Of a DNA stretch of 55,683 nucleotides, positions 15,434-21,255 are shown piece after piece. A model generated the notes under the pieces. The model was not told the DNA's origin and searched no databases. It saw only the letters and a list, made by a program, of their open reading frames with translations. This DNA comes from a virus: IMG/VR virus record IMGVR_UViG_3300027970_000033, positions 1-55,683 of that record. One strand, written 5' to 3'. Within the stretch, counting starts at the first letter, position 1. Each line of letters begins with the position of its first letter. The translations under genes and the position numbers were made by a program.

Positions 15434-15717
15434 GCGAGCACTACCTCCTTGTCGAATGAGTCAATGAATTGACGGAATTGTGGGACTAGTGTAGAGCTGT
15501 CATAGTGCTTAGTGTATGGGTTGTGTAGCTTGTGGCGTAGATGAGTCATGAAGTAGAACGAGCGAATGAAGAAGACAAAAGAATTTGAGTCGTTGACTCC
15601 AATTTTGATCTGTGACTTCGGCACCCAGAGTAGGCGACCCTCGCCACGAAACGCAATAGCCTTATCAGTTTCTTTCTCGAAAGTAAAATTGAGGGCTTCA
15701 CAAGAAACGTATTTCAT
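15430..15717 (-). CDS. Unknown 95-residue protein, first gene of the tiny-gene operon
   Basis: MKYVSCEALNFTFEKETDKA... contains a beta-rich half and a basic C-terminus. The ATG at 15717 fits AAGGAG at 10 bases; the GTG at 15726 would touch it. Follows the promoter at 15752-15780. Confidence 0.7.
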   Translation of the reverse strand: MKYVSCEALNFTFEKETDKAIAFRGEGRLLWVPKSQIKIGVNDSNSFVFFIRSFYFMTHLRHKLHNPYTKHYDSSTLVPQFRQFIDSFDKEVVLA

Positions 15718-15751
15718 AGGGAACACACTCCTTATTTTTTATTATATAATA

Positions 15752-15780
15752 ATTATATCATAGGATAGTGTGTTTGTCAA
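15752..15780 (-). promoter_or_regulatory. Promoter of the tiny-gene operon
   Basis: TTGACA (15775-15780), 17 bp, extended TGA-TATAAT (15752-15757), TATTATATAA palindrome half. Confidence 0.93.
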
Positions 15781-15798
15781 CGCACAGTATGAGTAGGG

Positions 15799-16245
15799 CT
15801 ATTTTAAAATATAGGCGTGAACTGTGCGGCGTCCCCAAGAACGAGCGGCCGTTAGGTCGCTCATGTAGATGTCGAGTTTGCCTTCTACAATTGCGCCTCC
15901 ACGGTCCTCACAGGTGTACAGGGTATCCCTTTCGATAATGTAGATGCGCGTCCCTAGGGGCAAGCTACGTGGGCATGCGAGTGTGTGGTGTTCGCGCACA
16001 TGGGCCCCAGAAGCTGTGATGCCGTAGAGCGGATGTGAGCGAGATTTGCCTGTCGATTCGCGGCCCGCTGTGTATGCAGTGGCCTCAAAGGTGAGGAGGG
16101 GGAGGGATCCGCTGGGCACTATGTAGATTGGTTTTTCTACGTAGACTATGCGTTCTTTTTCTATTACGATGGGAGCGGGCTGAAGAGCAAAGGAAGCAAT
16201 AAGTAGGAGGAGTAGTAGCAGTATGGCTGATGTGTCACGTTGCAT
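15799..16245 (-). CDS. 3D-domain cell-wall protein (MltA-like fold)
   Basis: N-terminal signal or anchor (AILLLLLLLIASFAL), then a C-terminal 3D domain: FEATAYTAG, HPLYGITASG, ACPRSLPLGTRIYI, CEDRGG and LDIYMSD, with the three conserved Asp residues. Related Bacillota proteins act on peptidoglycan, so a role in lysis or wall opening is likely. GAGG lies 6 bases before the ATG and is inside an inverted repeat (TGGCGCC...GGCGCCA). No consensus promoter directly upstream. Confidence 0.88.
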   Translation of the reverse strand: MQRDTSAILLLLLLLIASFALQPAPIVIEKERIVYVEKPIYIVPSGSLPLLTFEATAYTAGRESTGKSRSHPLYGITASGAHVREHHTLACPRSLPLGTRIYIIERDTLYTCEDRGGAIVEGKLDIYMSDLTAARSWGRRTVHAYILK

Positions 16246-16307
16246 TGGCGCCTCCTAGTAATGTAATTGACATGAGCGTGGCGCCATGTTATAATTATAT
16301 TATAAAG

Positions 16308-16409
16308 TTATTCAGATGGGGTGCGAGCTTTGCGATTATACAGTTTCTTTGAAGGTTTGGCGCGGGTTACGGGTTTGCGAGTCCAAAGCAGCCTTTGTCG
16401 CGGTAGCAT
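16308..16409 (-). CDS. 33-residue basic protein, paralogue of the 22907-23008 product
   Basis: The frame is open to 16541, but a GGAG 9 bases before the ATG at 16409 and the match to the other 33-residue product support the short form. Shared pattern: R-L-x-W-x-R-K-P-x-T, then SKK-x-YNRK. Eleven basic residues. Possibly nucleic-acid binding; function unknown. Confidence 0.62.
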   Translation of the reverse strand: MLPRQRLLWTRKPVTRAKPSKKLYNRKARTPSE

Positions 16410-16616
16410 GGGTAACAGCTCCTTTCGGCAGATAGTGGGTAAAATGTGGAGTAAAGTGGTAGAAAGTGGAGTAGTTGGCATGAGTTTAGTTGTGAGTTCG
16501 GTAAGTATGGGGCTGAGTTTGGTAAGTGAAGGTGGCCCCATTATAACGCATATATCAACTGATCCCCTGCGCGCCGTCTTACATAGTTTTACCGCAAAAT
16601 TAACTCTTATATATAT

Positions 16617-16645
16617 ATTATATAATATTATAGTATCTTTGTCAA
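16617..16645 (-). promoter_or_regulatory. Promoter upstream of the 33-residue basic gene
   Basis: TTGACA (16640-16645), 17 bp, TATAAT (16617-16622). It implies a leader of almost 200 bases with repeated ACTTACC-AACTCA words before the coding start. Confidence 0.8.
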
Positions 16646-16698
16646 TAGTATTATTATATATATATTTATTATATATATATTAACTTTATTTATTCTTT

Positions 16699-16880
16699 CT
16701 TCTTCTTTTATATTAGATCTATATTAGTATTATATATATACTAGTATTATATATTATATATATACTATATTTATTATTGTCTTCTTCTTTTATATTAGAT
16801 CTATATTAGTATTATATATATACTAGTATTATATATTATATATATACTATATTTATTATTGTCTTCTTCTTTTATATAAT
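16699..16880. repeat. 82-bp AT-rich tandem repeat (two copies plus a stub)
   Basis: The unit begins CTTCTTCTTTTATA at 16699, again at 16781, and again as a stub at 16863: exactly 82 bases apart. The units are nearly pure A/T with many TATATA palindromes and one AGATCT. The 16410-17150 gap holds no supported gene except leader and motif copies. An origin of replication or a structural site is possible. Confidence 0.85.
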
Positions 16881-16962
16881 AAATGTTTAAAATTTACCCC
16901 TACTGTTTCATTTCTCCATATATAACTTTTGTGCCCACCAAATTTTAATGGCTTGACCAAGT

Positions 16963-16990
16963 AAAATTTTCCATGGAAATTTCGTATAAA
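16963..16990 (+). repeat. Bipartite motif, copy 1
   Basis: AAAATTTTCC, 11 bases, GTATAAA. Isolated copy of the motif clustered at 19.9 and 21.0 kb. The 100 bases after it resemble the sequence following the copy at 19919. Confidence 0.65.
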
Positions 16991-17154
16991 GCGCCGCTAC
17001 TGTAAAACGAGTGCCTGTTGTTTCTGGAAACTTTGCTGCTGCGCCAGTGGTGAAATTATGGGATTTTTCATTCCTGTGGTGGATTGACATTTTCCACATA
17101 AAAATTTTGGCAGAACTGGAAAATTCTGGAAAATTGGAACCGCGAACGAAGCAA

Positions 17155-17189
17155 ATAAAAAAGCAGCTGGTTTGAGGGAACCGAGCTGC
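17155..17189 (-). terminator. Terminator of the tRNA operon
   Basis: Stem of GCAGCT and GGTT arms (17163-17189) with a six-base loop, followed on the leftward strand by TTTTTT. Directly after the last tRNA. Confidence 0.9.
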
Positions 17190-17208
17190 CTACTACACAT
17201 ATGTAAGA

Positions 17209-17278
17209 TGGGGTTCTAGGATTCGAACCTAGGATCACAGAGTCAAAGTCTGTTGCCTTGCCACTTGGCGAAACCCCA
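17209..17278 (-). tRNA. tRNA-Gln (UUG)
   Basis: Full cloverleaf with TGGGGTT/AACCCCA acceptor, anticodon loop CTTTGAC, T-loop TTCGAAT. CCA not encoded. Last gene of the tRNA operon. Confidence 0.93.
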
Positions 17279-17282
17279 ATGG

Positions 17283-17355
17283 TGGACCTGAGCAGGATCG
17301 AACTGCTGACCTCCTGCTTGCAAGGCAGGCGCTCTCCCAGCTGAGCTACAGGCCC
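17283..17355 (-). tRNA. tRNA-Ala (UGC)
   Basis: GGGCCTG acceptor, anticodon stem CCTGC/GCAGG with loop CTTGCAA, T-loop TTCGATC. No encoded CCA. Confidence 0.93.
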
Positions 17356-17358
17356 AAA

Positions 17359-17433
17359 TAGAAATAGGAGGATTCGAACCTCCGACCCCTTGCTTCCAAG
17401 GCAAGTGCTCTAACCTGACTGAGCTATATCTCT
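17359..17433 (-). tRNA. tRNA-Pro (UGG)
   Basis: AGAGATA/TATTTCT acceptor with one G-U pair, anticodon loop CTTGGAA, T-loop TTCGAAT. Confidence 0.9.
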
Positions 17434-17442
17434 GCAATACTA

Positions 17443-17516
17443 CGTGCCCTGAGAGGCTCGAACTCCCGACCTTTTGATTCGTAGTCAAATGCTCTATCCA
17501 ACTGAGCTAAAGGCAC
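17443..17516 (-). tRNA. tRNA-Arg (ACG)
   Basis: GTGCCTT acceptor, anticodon loop CTACGAA (A34, probably inosine if the host TadA acts on it), T-loop TTCGAGC. Confidence 0.92.
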
Positions 17517-17519
17517 ATA

Positions 17520-17592
17520 AGCGGACGATGGGGCTCGAACCCACAAACCTTCGCCTTGGCAAGGCGACATTCTACCATTGAACTACATCCGC
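17520..17592 (-). tRNA. tRNA-Gly (GCC)
   Basis: GCGGATG acceptor, anticodon loop TTGCCAA between TCGCC/GGCGA, discriminator U. Confidence 0.93.
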
Positions 17593-17596
17593 ATAA

Positions 17597-17667
17597 AGGT
17601 GTCACCTAGATTCGAACTAGGGGTGGGGCCTTTGCAGGGCCCTGCCTTACCACTTGGCTACGACACC
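17597..17667 (-). tRNA. tRNA-Cys (GCA)
   Basis: GGTGTCG acceptor, anticodon stem GGGCC/GGCCC with loop CTGCAAA, discriminator U as expected for Cys. Confidence 0.93.
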
Positions 17668-17671
17668 ATGA

Positions 17672-17750
17672 TGCACATAGAGGGACTTGAACCCCCACGA
17701 TTTCTCGCCAGCTTCTAAGGCTGGTGCGTCTGCCATTCCGCCATATGTGC
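17672..17750 (-). tRNA. tRNA-Leu (UAG)
   Basis: GCACATA acceptor, anticodon loop CTTAGAA between CCAGC/GCTGG, a variable arm of intermediate length, T-loop TTCAAGT. Confidence 0.92.
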
Positions 17751-17754
17751 GTGG

Positions 17755-17827
17755 CGAAGCTGATGGGGATCGAACCCACGTTCTCCTGCGTGACAGGCAG
17801 GCGTGTTAACCACTACACCACAGCTTC
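17755..17827 (-). tRNA. tRNA-Asp (GUC)
   Basis: GAAGCTG acceptor, anticodon loop CTGTCAC between CCTGC/GCAGG, discriminator G. Confidence 0.93.
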
Positions 17828-17832
17828 ATAAG

Positions 17833-17905
17833 GGTGATCAGTGGGAATTGAACCCACGATGTTGGAGTCACAATCCAATGCGTTAACCATTTCGCCATGA
17901 TCACC
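17833..17905 (-). tRNA. tRNA-His (GUG)
   Basis: GTGATCA acceptor with an extra G at -1 facing C73, the His identity pair; anticodon loop TTGTGAC. Confidence 0.92.
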
Positions 17906-17909
17906 ATGG

Positions 17910-17994
17910 AGGAGAGAGTGGGATTTGAACCCACGGACGCTTGCACGCCTGCGGTTTTCAAGACCGCTGCTTTAAGCCACTCAGCCATCTCTCC
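17910..17994 (-). tRNA. tRNA-Ser (UGA)
   Basis: GGAGAGA acceptor, anticodon loop CTTGAAA, long variable arm. The discriminator reads U rather than the G usual for bacterial Ser tRNA. Confidence 0.9.
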
Positions 17995-17997
17995 ATA

Positions 17998-18085
17998 AGG
18001 AAAAGAAGGGATTCGAACCCTTGCATCGCTTGCGCGATCTAGCTCATTAGCAGAGAGCCCCCTTAAGCCTCTTGGGTACTTTTCC
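17998..18085 (-). tRNA. tRNA-Ser (GCU)
   Basis: GGAAAAG acceptor, anticodon loop CTGCTAA closed by a T-T mismatch, long variable arm. Discriminator U here also. Confidence 0.88.
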
Positions 18086-18089
18086 AGAG

Positions 18090-18172
18090 TGGAAGGTGAT
18101 GGATTCGAACCACCGAACCCGCAAGGGAAGAGATTTACAGTCTCCAGCGTTTAGCCACTTCGCTAACCTTCC
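18090..18172 (-). tRNA. tRNA-Tyr (GUA)
   Basis: GGAAGGT acceptor, anticodon loop CTGTAAA, long variable arm as in bacterial Tyr tRNA, discriminator A. Confidence 0.92.
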
Positions 18173-18177
18173 ATAAA

Positions 18178-18249
18178 TGCCGCCAGAGAGAGTCGAACTC
18201 CCAACCTACTGCTTACAAGGCAGTTGCTCTGCCATTGAGCTATGGCGGC
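18178..18249 (-). tRNA. tRNA-Thr (UGU)
   Basis: GCCGCCA acceptor, anticodon loop CTTGTAA between ACTGC/GCAGT, discriminator A. Confidence 0.93.
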
Positions 18250-18253
18250 GTAG

Positions 18254-18327
18254 TGGACGCTGATGGAATCGAACCACCACTCTCACCCTTATCAGGGGTG
18301 TGCTTTAACCAATTAAGCTAAGCGTCC
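18254..18327 (-). tRNA. tRNA-Ile (GAU)
   Basis: GGACGCT acceptor, anticodon loop CTGATAA between CACCC/GGGTG, discriminator A. Confidence 0.93.
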
Positions 18328-18330
18328 ATA

Positions 18331-18402
18331 TGACCCGTAGGAGATTCGAACTCCTGTCTTCGCAGTGAAAGTGCGATGTCTTAACCACTTGACTAACGGG
18401 CC
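18331..18402 (-). tRNA. tRNA-Glu (UUC)
   Basis: GGCCCGT acceptor with one G-U pair, anticodon loop CTTTCAC between TCGCA/TGCGA. Confidence 0.92.
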
Positions 18403-18403
18403 G

Positions 18404-18479
18404 TGGTTGCGAAGGTGGGACTCGAACCCACGATTTTTAGGTTATGAGCCTAACGAGTTAGCCGCTACTCTACTCCGCG
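18404..18479 (-). tRNA. Initiator tRNA-fMet (CAU), CCA encoded
   Basis: CAU anticodon with bacterial initiator marks: unpaired C1-A72 at the acceptor end (CGCGGAG with CTTCGCA), A11-U24 in the D stem (GAGT/ACTC) and ACCA encoded. The anticodon stem keeps two of the three usual G-C pairs (AGG/CCT instead of GGG/CCC). First tRNA read from the promoter at 18701-18729. Confidence 0.9.
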
Positions 18480-18700
18480 ATAGAAAGCCTCTGGGGGACA
18501 GAGGCGAAAGAGGAAGGAACCTCGCCAGACGCTCATATTTAGCTTCTAAGGCGAGTTCGATGCGTAGGGGATGAGCAACCCATCCCAATCTTACAAGCTC
18601 GTGAGAAGCCATTCTAGGCTCTCTCTCTAGGATACGATGCTGATCCTGTCAGTTCAGTCGCTCTGACAAGCGTAAGGTCCAAATTCAACCTTATATATAT
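18480..18700 (-). ncRNA. Structured leader or small RNA upstream of the tRNA cluster
   Basis: About 215 transcribed bases before the first tRNA. On the leftward strand several hairpins follow one another: TGTCAG...CTGACA, GGGATG...CATCCC, CTCGCC...GGCGAG and GCCTCTG-TCCCC-CAGAGGC just before tRNA-fMet. An ORF of 56 codons also exists but runs into the tRNA and lacks a ribosome site. A processed small RNA is inferred. Confidence 0.45.
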
Positions 18701-18729
18701 ATTATAACATGACGGGGTAGGTTTGTCAA
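18701..18729 (-). promoter_or_regulatory. Promoter of the tRNA operon
   Basis: TTGACA (18724-18729), 17 bp, TATAAT (18701-18706). It starts right after the 3' end of tRNA-Asn and would drive 16 tRNAs. Confidence 0.93.
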
Positions 18730-18730
18730 G

Positions 18731-18805
18731 TGGCTGCCTGAGTAGGGCTCGAACCTACAACCCCGCGGTTAACAGCCGCGTGCTCTACCATTGAGCTATC
18801 AGGCA
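18731..18805 (-). tRNA. tRNA-Asn (GUU), CCA encoded
   Basis: TGCCTGA/TCAGGCA acceptor, G discriminator, encoded CCA, anticodon loop CTGTTAA between CGCGG/CCGCG. Read with the upstream 18831-19199 gene, separate from the main tRNA promoter. Confidence 0.93.
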
Positions 18806-18812
18806 ATGAAAG

Positions 18813-18830
18813 GGGAGAAGAGCCTCTCCC
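18813..18830 (-). terminator. Weak hairpin between gene and tRNA-Asn
   Basis: GGGAGA/TCTCCC stem directly after the stop of 18831-19199, followed by CCTTTCATT on the leftward strand. May stop some transcripts or mark processing; the T run is short. Confidence 0.4.
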
Positions 18831-19199
18831 TTAGGCAGTGCGGTACTTCATACGCTTTGCTTTGCCAATCTTCACTTCTTGCTTAGCAAGCATACCAGCT
18901 TCTACGAGCGAATTAGCGTAAGCAGTGATCGAGTTATATGCAAGCCCACCTTTATCGTTCTTCAATACATCGCCCAATGTTGCAGCAGCCTTATCAGCGA
19001 TTTCGTATCTATCAAGTGCAGTGCCAGAATTGACTAACACGTTCATGATAGCTGCTTTGATTGCAGATGCACGCTCTACTTCTTTTGAATTGACTTTTGG
19101 TGCTAGGAAGTTTTTGGCGAAGTACTCTACTGCAACTGCATCGACTGAATTCTCAGCAAACAATTTTTCTACAACCTCTACGAAAGTTTTTCTGCTCAT
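18831..19199 (-). CDS. Winged-helix-like protein, paralogue 1 of 3
   Basis: 122 residues with FVEVVEKLF at the start, a helical centre, AYNSITAYANSLVEAGML and a basic end IGKAKRMKY. The products of 20286-20660 and 22462-22839 share the whole layout. The helix followed by a basic strand pair resembles a small winged-helix DNA-binding domain, but no characterised family was recognised. Own promoter at 19256-19284; probably co-transcribed with tRNA-Asn. Confidence 0.78.
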   Translation of the reverse strand: MSRKTFVEVVEKLFAENSVDAVAVEYFAKNFLAPKVNSKEVERASAIKAAIMNVLVNSGTALDRYEIADKAAATLGDVLKNDKGGLAYNSITAYANSLVEAGMLAKQEVKIGKAKRMKYRTA

Positions 19200-19255
19200 T
19201 GTAACATCTCCTCATTGAATTTTAGTTTTAAGGTGAATCTCAACCTTATATAATA

Positions 19256-19284
19256 ATTATATCATATTGGGGCGGGTTTGTCAA
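19256..19284 (-). promoter_or_regulatory. Promoter of paralogue 1
   Basis: TTGACA (19279-19284), 17 bp, extended TGA-TATAAT (19256-19261), palindrome half. TTGACA contains the stop of the 19281-19499 gene. Confidence 0.93.
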
Positions 19285-19499
19285 TCGTTGTACATTGGGG
19301 CGATCTGGTAAAACCCACGTTCAAAGTAAGGATGCCCATCGTCTAACACATTAGTGTCTTCAGCAAACACTAGGAATAGCTCTGCTGCAAAGAATTCATC
19401 AACCCCATTGTCGTACTGTGTGATGTCGCAATCTAATTGTGCGTCAGTCATTCCATCTAGCATTCGCTTCAGATCTCGATAAGTTTTCAGAGGAATCAT
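19281..19499 (-). CDS. Unknown 72-residue acidic protein
   Basis: MIPLKTYRDLKRMLDGMTDAQ leads into CDITQYDNGVDEF and VLDDGHPYF; the layout (Leu-rich helix, then a D-x-T-Y and LDDxHP motif) is seen in small phage proteins of unknown role. AGGA precedes the ATG. Confidence 0.7.
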   Translation of the reverse strand: MIPLKTYRDLKRMLDGMTDAQLDCDITQYDNGVDEFFAAELFLVFAEDTNVLDDGHPYFERGFYQIAPMYND

Positions 19500-19519
19500 C
19501 CTTTCTTTATTATATAATA

Positions 19520-19548
19520 ATTATATCATACTCTAGCCCATCTGTCAA
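19520..19548 (-). promoter_or_regulatory. Promoter of the 19281-19499 gene
   Basis: TTGACA (19543-19548), 17 bp, TATAAT (19520-19525), palindrome half. The TGA before TATAAT is the stop of the 19526-19849 gene. Confidence 0.93.
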
Positions 19549-19849
19549 GTGATGTTTCGCCTAAGGTGCTGAGTGCAAATTTCATGCCGTCGCTCATACC
19601 ACGCTGATAGTCGATGCTGATGTCCATTTCTGCAAGATCAAGATACATATCGTAGTAGGCATCCTCAGAAATCTCTAGTCCTTCTGTGTTGCGTACCACA
19701 GTCTTGATTCCATCGACGTAGCCACGTAACACATCAATGAGGTCAATCTCGATCAAGTCTTGCGTGCGCTCTGCGATGTCTGCCTCAAATACTTTAAGCT
19801 CATCATAGCAATCTTGTAGGCGGGCTTGGGAAAAGAAGAACATAAGCAT
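19526..19849 (-). CDS. Unknown 107-residue acidic protein
   Basis: Hydrophobic start (MLMFFFSQ), then acidic helices. The C-terminal DYQRGMSDGMKFALSTLGE loosely recalls the small proteins at 13698 and 14143. ATG at 19849 suits AAGGA better than the GTG in front of it. Stop codon lies in the next promoter. Confidence 0.7.
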   Translation of the reverse strand: MLMFFFSQARLQDCYDELKVFEADIAERTQDLIEIDLIDVLRGYVDGIKTVVRNTEGLEISEDAYYDMYLDLAEMDISIDYQRGMSDGMKFALSTLGETSLDRWARV

Positions 19850-19886
19850 CACTCATCCTTTTTGTTTTATTTTTCTTTATATATTA

Positions 19887-19915
19887 ATTATACAATAATC
19901 CAGCGTATCTGTCAA
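19887..19915 (-). promoter_or_regulatory. Promoter of the 19526-19849 gene
   Basis: TTGACA (19910-19915), 17 bp, TATAAT (19887-19892), followed by TAATATATAA, a variant of the usual palindrome half. Confidence 0.9.
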
Positions 19916-19918
19916 GCA

Positions 19919-20151
19919 AAAAATTTCTGGGGCACTTGCATATATATGCGGCTCCTGTAACAGAAGTGCGGCTAGCATTTTCAGGAAATTTCCATGAAAT
20001 GGAAGCGCTGTATTTTCATGGGGTTTTTTCCAGTGGTTGACAGATTTGGTAGGAATTTCCAGCGGAGAGCGGCTGGCAAAAAATTTAGGGAGGGGGTGCA
20101 TATAAAGAGACTGCGGTGGGCGGCAAAATTTCCGCATAAGGAGCTTATAAA
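19919..20151 (+). repeat. Bipartite motif cluster A (copies 2-4)
   Basis: Copies at 19919-19946, 20079-20106 and 20124-20151. Each has an A/T box (AAAAATTTCT, AAAAATTTAG, CAAAATTTCC), exactly 11 bases, then ATATATA, ATATAAA or TTATAAA. The stretch 19920-20250 holds no supported gene. Confidence 0.7.
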
Positions 20152-20163
20152 TTAACGCTGCAA

Positions 20164-20198
20164 CGCTTTAACGCACTAAAGCGCTAGAAGGCGAGCGC
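20164..20198. repeat. Double-hairpin element 1
   Basis: CGCTTTA...TAAAGCG stem followed by GCGCT...AGCGC stem with the 8-base loop AGAAGGCG. It follows bipartite motif copy 4. See the elements at 21098, 21222 and 21323. Confidence 0.6.
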
Positions 20199-20250
20199 CA
20201 AAATTTTCCAGTCCTTCCATATACTGGATGGTGACGCTTTCATGTAAATG

Positions 20251-20278
20251 AAAAGAAAAGCTGGGATTTTCTCCCAGC
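20251..20278 (-). terminator. Terminator of paralogue 2 gene
   Basis: GCTGGGA-GAAAA-TCCCAGC followed by TTTTCTTTTC on the leftward strand, 7 bases after the stop of 20286-20660. Confidence 0.92.
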
Positions 20279-20285
20279 CCTTCCA

Positions 20286-20660
20286 CTATGCGGAATATAC
20301 CACACGCTTTACCTTACCAACTCGAATTTCGTCTTTTTTCAAACATCCTTCATTTACCAGTTGGTTAGCATAGGCAGTAATGGAATTGTAAGCCACAGTT
20401 CCCTTTTCATTTACAAGGTATTCTTCGGCAAACTCACCTGCATCATACAAGGCATTTCCAATTTCTGTTCTATCCAAAGCCTTGTCAGTTTTTACAAGTA
20501 AATCCAAGATTGCCTGTTTTACAACTTTTGCCTTTTCCACTTCTTTGACATTAACACGTTTTGCTTTTACAGTTTTTTCAAAGTACTCGACAGCCTCTGC
20601 ATCAACTGGGTGCATCTGGAATAAGGAATTGACTACCTCGACGAATTTTGCTTTTGACAT
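20286..20660 (-). CDS. Winged-helix-like protein, paralogue 2 of 3
   Basis: 124 residues, very close to the 22462-22839 product: FVEVVNSLF, HPVDAEAVEYFEKTVKAKRV, ALYDAGEF, NEKGTVAYNSITAYANQLV and IRVGKVKRVVYS. The basic end with the preceding helix suggests DNA binding. Single-gene unit with its own promoter and terminator. Confidence 0.8.
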   Translation of the reverse strand: MSKAKFVEVVNSLFQMHPVDAEAVEYFEKTVKAKRVNVKEVEKAKVVKQAILDLLVKTDKALDRTEIGNALYDAGEFAEEYLVNEKGTVAYNSITAYANQLVNEGCLKKDEIRVGKVKRVVYSA

Positions 20661-20706
20661 TAAATACCATCTCCTAATTTTTTATTTGATTTCTTATTAC
20701 TCTTTA

Positions 20707-20735
20707 ATTATAACACACTCGATTGGGTCTGTCAA
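20707..20735 (-). promoter_or_regulatory. Promoter of paralogue 2 gene
   Basis: TTGACA (20730-20735), 17 bp, TATAAT (20707-20712). No start palindrome. TTGACA supplies the stop of a possible 11-residue ORF. Confidence 0.9.
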
Positions 20736-20767
20736 GTGCTTTTTTTTGGACTCCCTTGTCCCCACAT
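20732..20767 (-). CDS. Possible 11-residue peptide ORF
   Basis: MWGQGSPKKST, with GGAG before the ATG, read from the promoter at 20794-20822 and stopping in the next TTGACA. It is the only ORF this promoter would serve before the next one. Very short, so unproven. Confidence 0.3.
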   Translation of the reverse strand: MWGQGSPKKST

Positions 20768-20793
20768 CAACTCCTTACCTTTACTATATAATA

Positions 20794-20822
20794 ATTATAC
20801 CATACTTAATCTTGGGTGTCAA
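20794..20822 (-). promoter_or_regulatory. Promoter before the 11-residue ORF
   Basis: TTGACA (20817-20822), 17 bp, TATAAT (20794-20799), palindrome half. It lies in the end of the 44-residue gene. Confidence 0.88.
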
Positions 20823-20940
20823 GCTCATTTTCGCTGGAAATTTCTACAAAGTGTTTTGTAAATTCCAGATTTCCCCATTCATTGATTTCAATGTCAATAT
20901 AATTATAACCGAACACCAGTTCTGATTCGTGGGTACTCAT
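20806..20940 (-). CDS. 44-residue acidic protein
   Basis: MSTHESELVFGYNYIDIEIN followed by NEWGNLEFTKHFVEISSE and an acidic end: about 11 acidic residues against one Lys. GGAG precedes the ATG. Own promoter at 20973-21002. Function unknown. Confidence 0.65.
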   Translation of the reverse strand: MSTHESELVFGYNYIDIEINEWGNLEFTKHFVEISSENELDTQD

Positions 20941-20972
20941 TCAACTCATCTCCTTTTCTTTACTATATAATA

Positions 20973-21002
20973 ATTATAACACAAGGGGGCTTGGTCTGTC
21001 AA
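20973..21002 (-). promoter_or_regulatory. Promoter of the 44-residue gene
   Basis: TTGACA (20997-21002), 18 bp, TATAAT (20973-20978), palindrome half. Confidence 0.88.
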
Positions 21003-21097
21003 GTGTTTTTTTTATGGAAAAAATTTCTGGGGGAGGGTCATATATACAGAATTTACCACGGCGAAGCGATATAAAAGAAACGCTTTACCAAATTAAC

Positions 21098-21140
21098 GCT
21101 TTAACGCGTTAAAGCAAAACAGCGCTGGAGAGCGAGCGCT
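21098..21140. repeat. Double-hairpin element 2
   Basis: Perfect 18-base palindrome GCTTTAACGCGTTAAAGC (21098-21115), then AGCGCT...AGCGCT (21121-21140) around the 8-base loop GGAGAGCG. Confidence 0.65.
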
Positions 21141-21221
21141 TGATAGTGGGGGCTCACTATGTGGAAAATGGCAAGGCTGGTAAAAATTTCTAGTTCGAAA
21201 GCATATAAAGAGTGCTTTAAT

Positions 21222-21255
21222 GCTTTAATGTGCTAAAGCGCCAGAGGGCGGGCGC
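21222..21255. repeat. Double-hairpin element 3
   Basis: GCTTTA...TAAAGC, then GCGCC...GGCGC around the 8-base loop AGAGGGCG. The fifth stem pair is C-G instead of T-A. Confidence 0.65.

Noticed and set aside
16321-16683. Plus-strand ORF of 120 codons
   Set aside because: No ribosome site, composition follows the AT repeats, and it opposes a supported short gene.
16699-16880. CRISPR-like array
   Set aside because: The units are head-to-tail with no spacers; no cas genes are seen.
18480-18660. 56-codon ORF overlapping tRNA-fMet
   Set aside because: No ribosome site and it runs through the tRNA.
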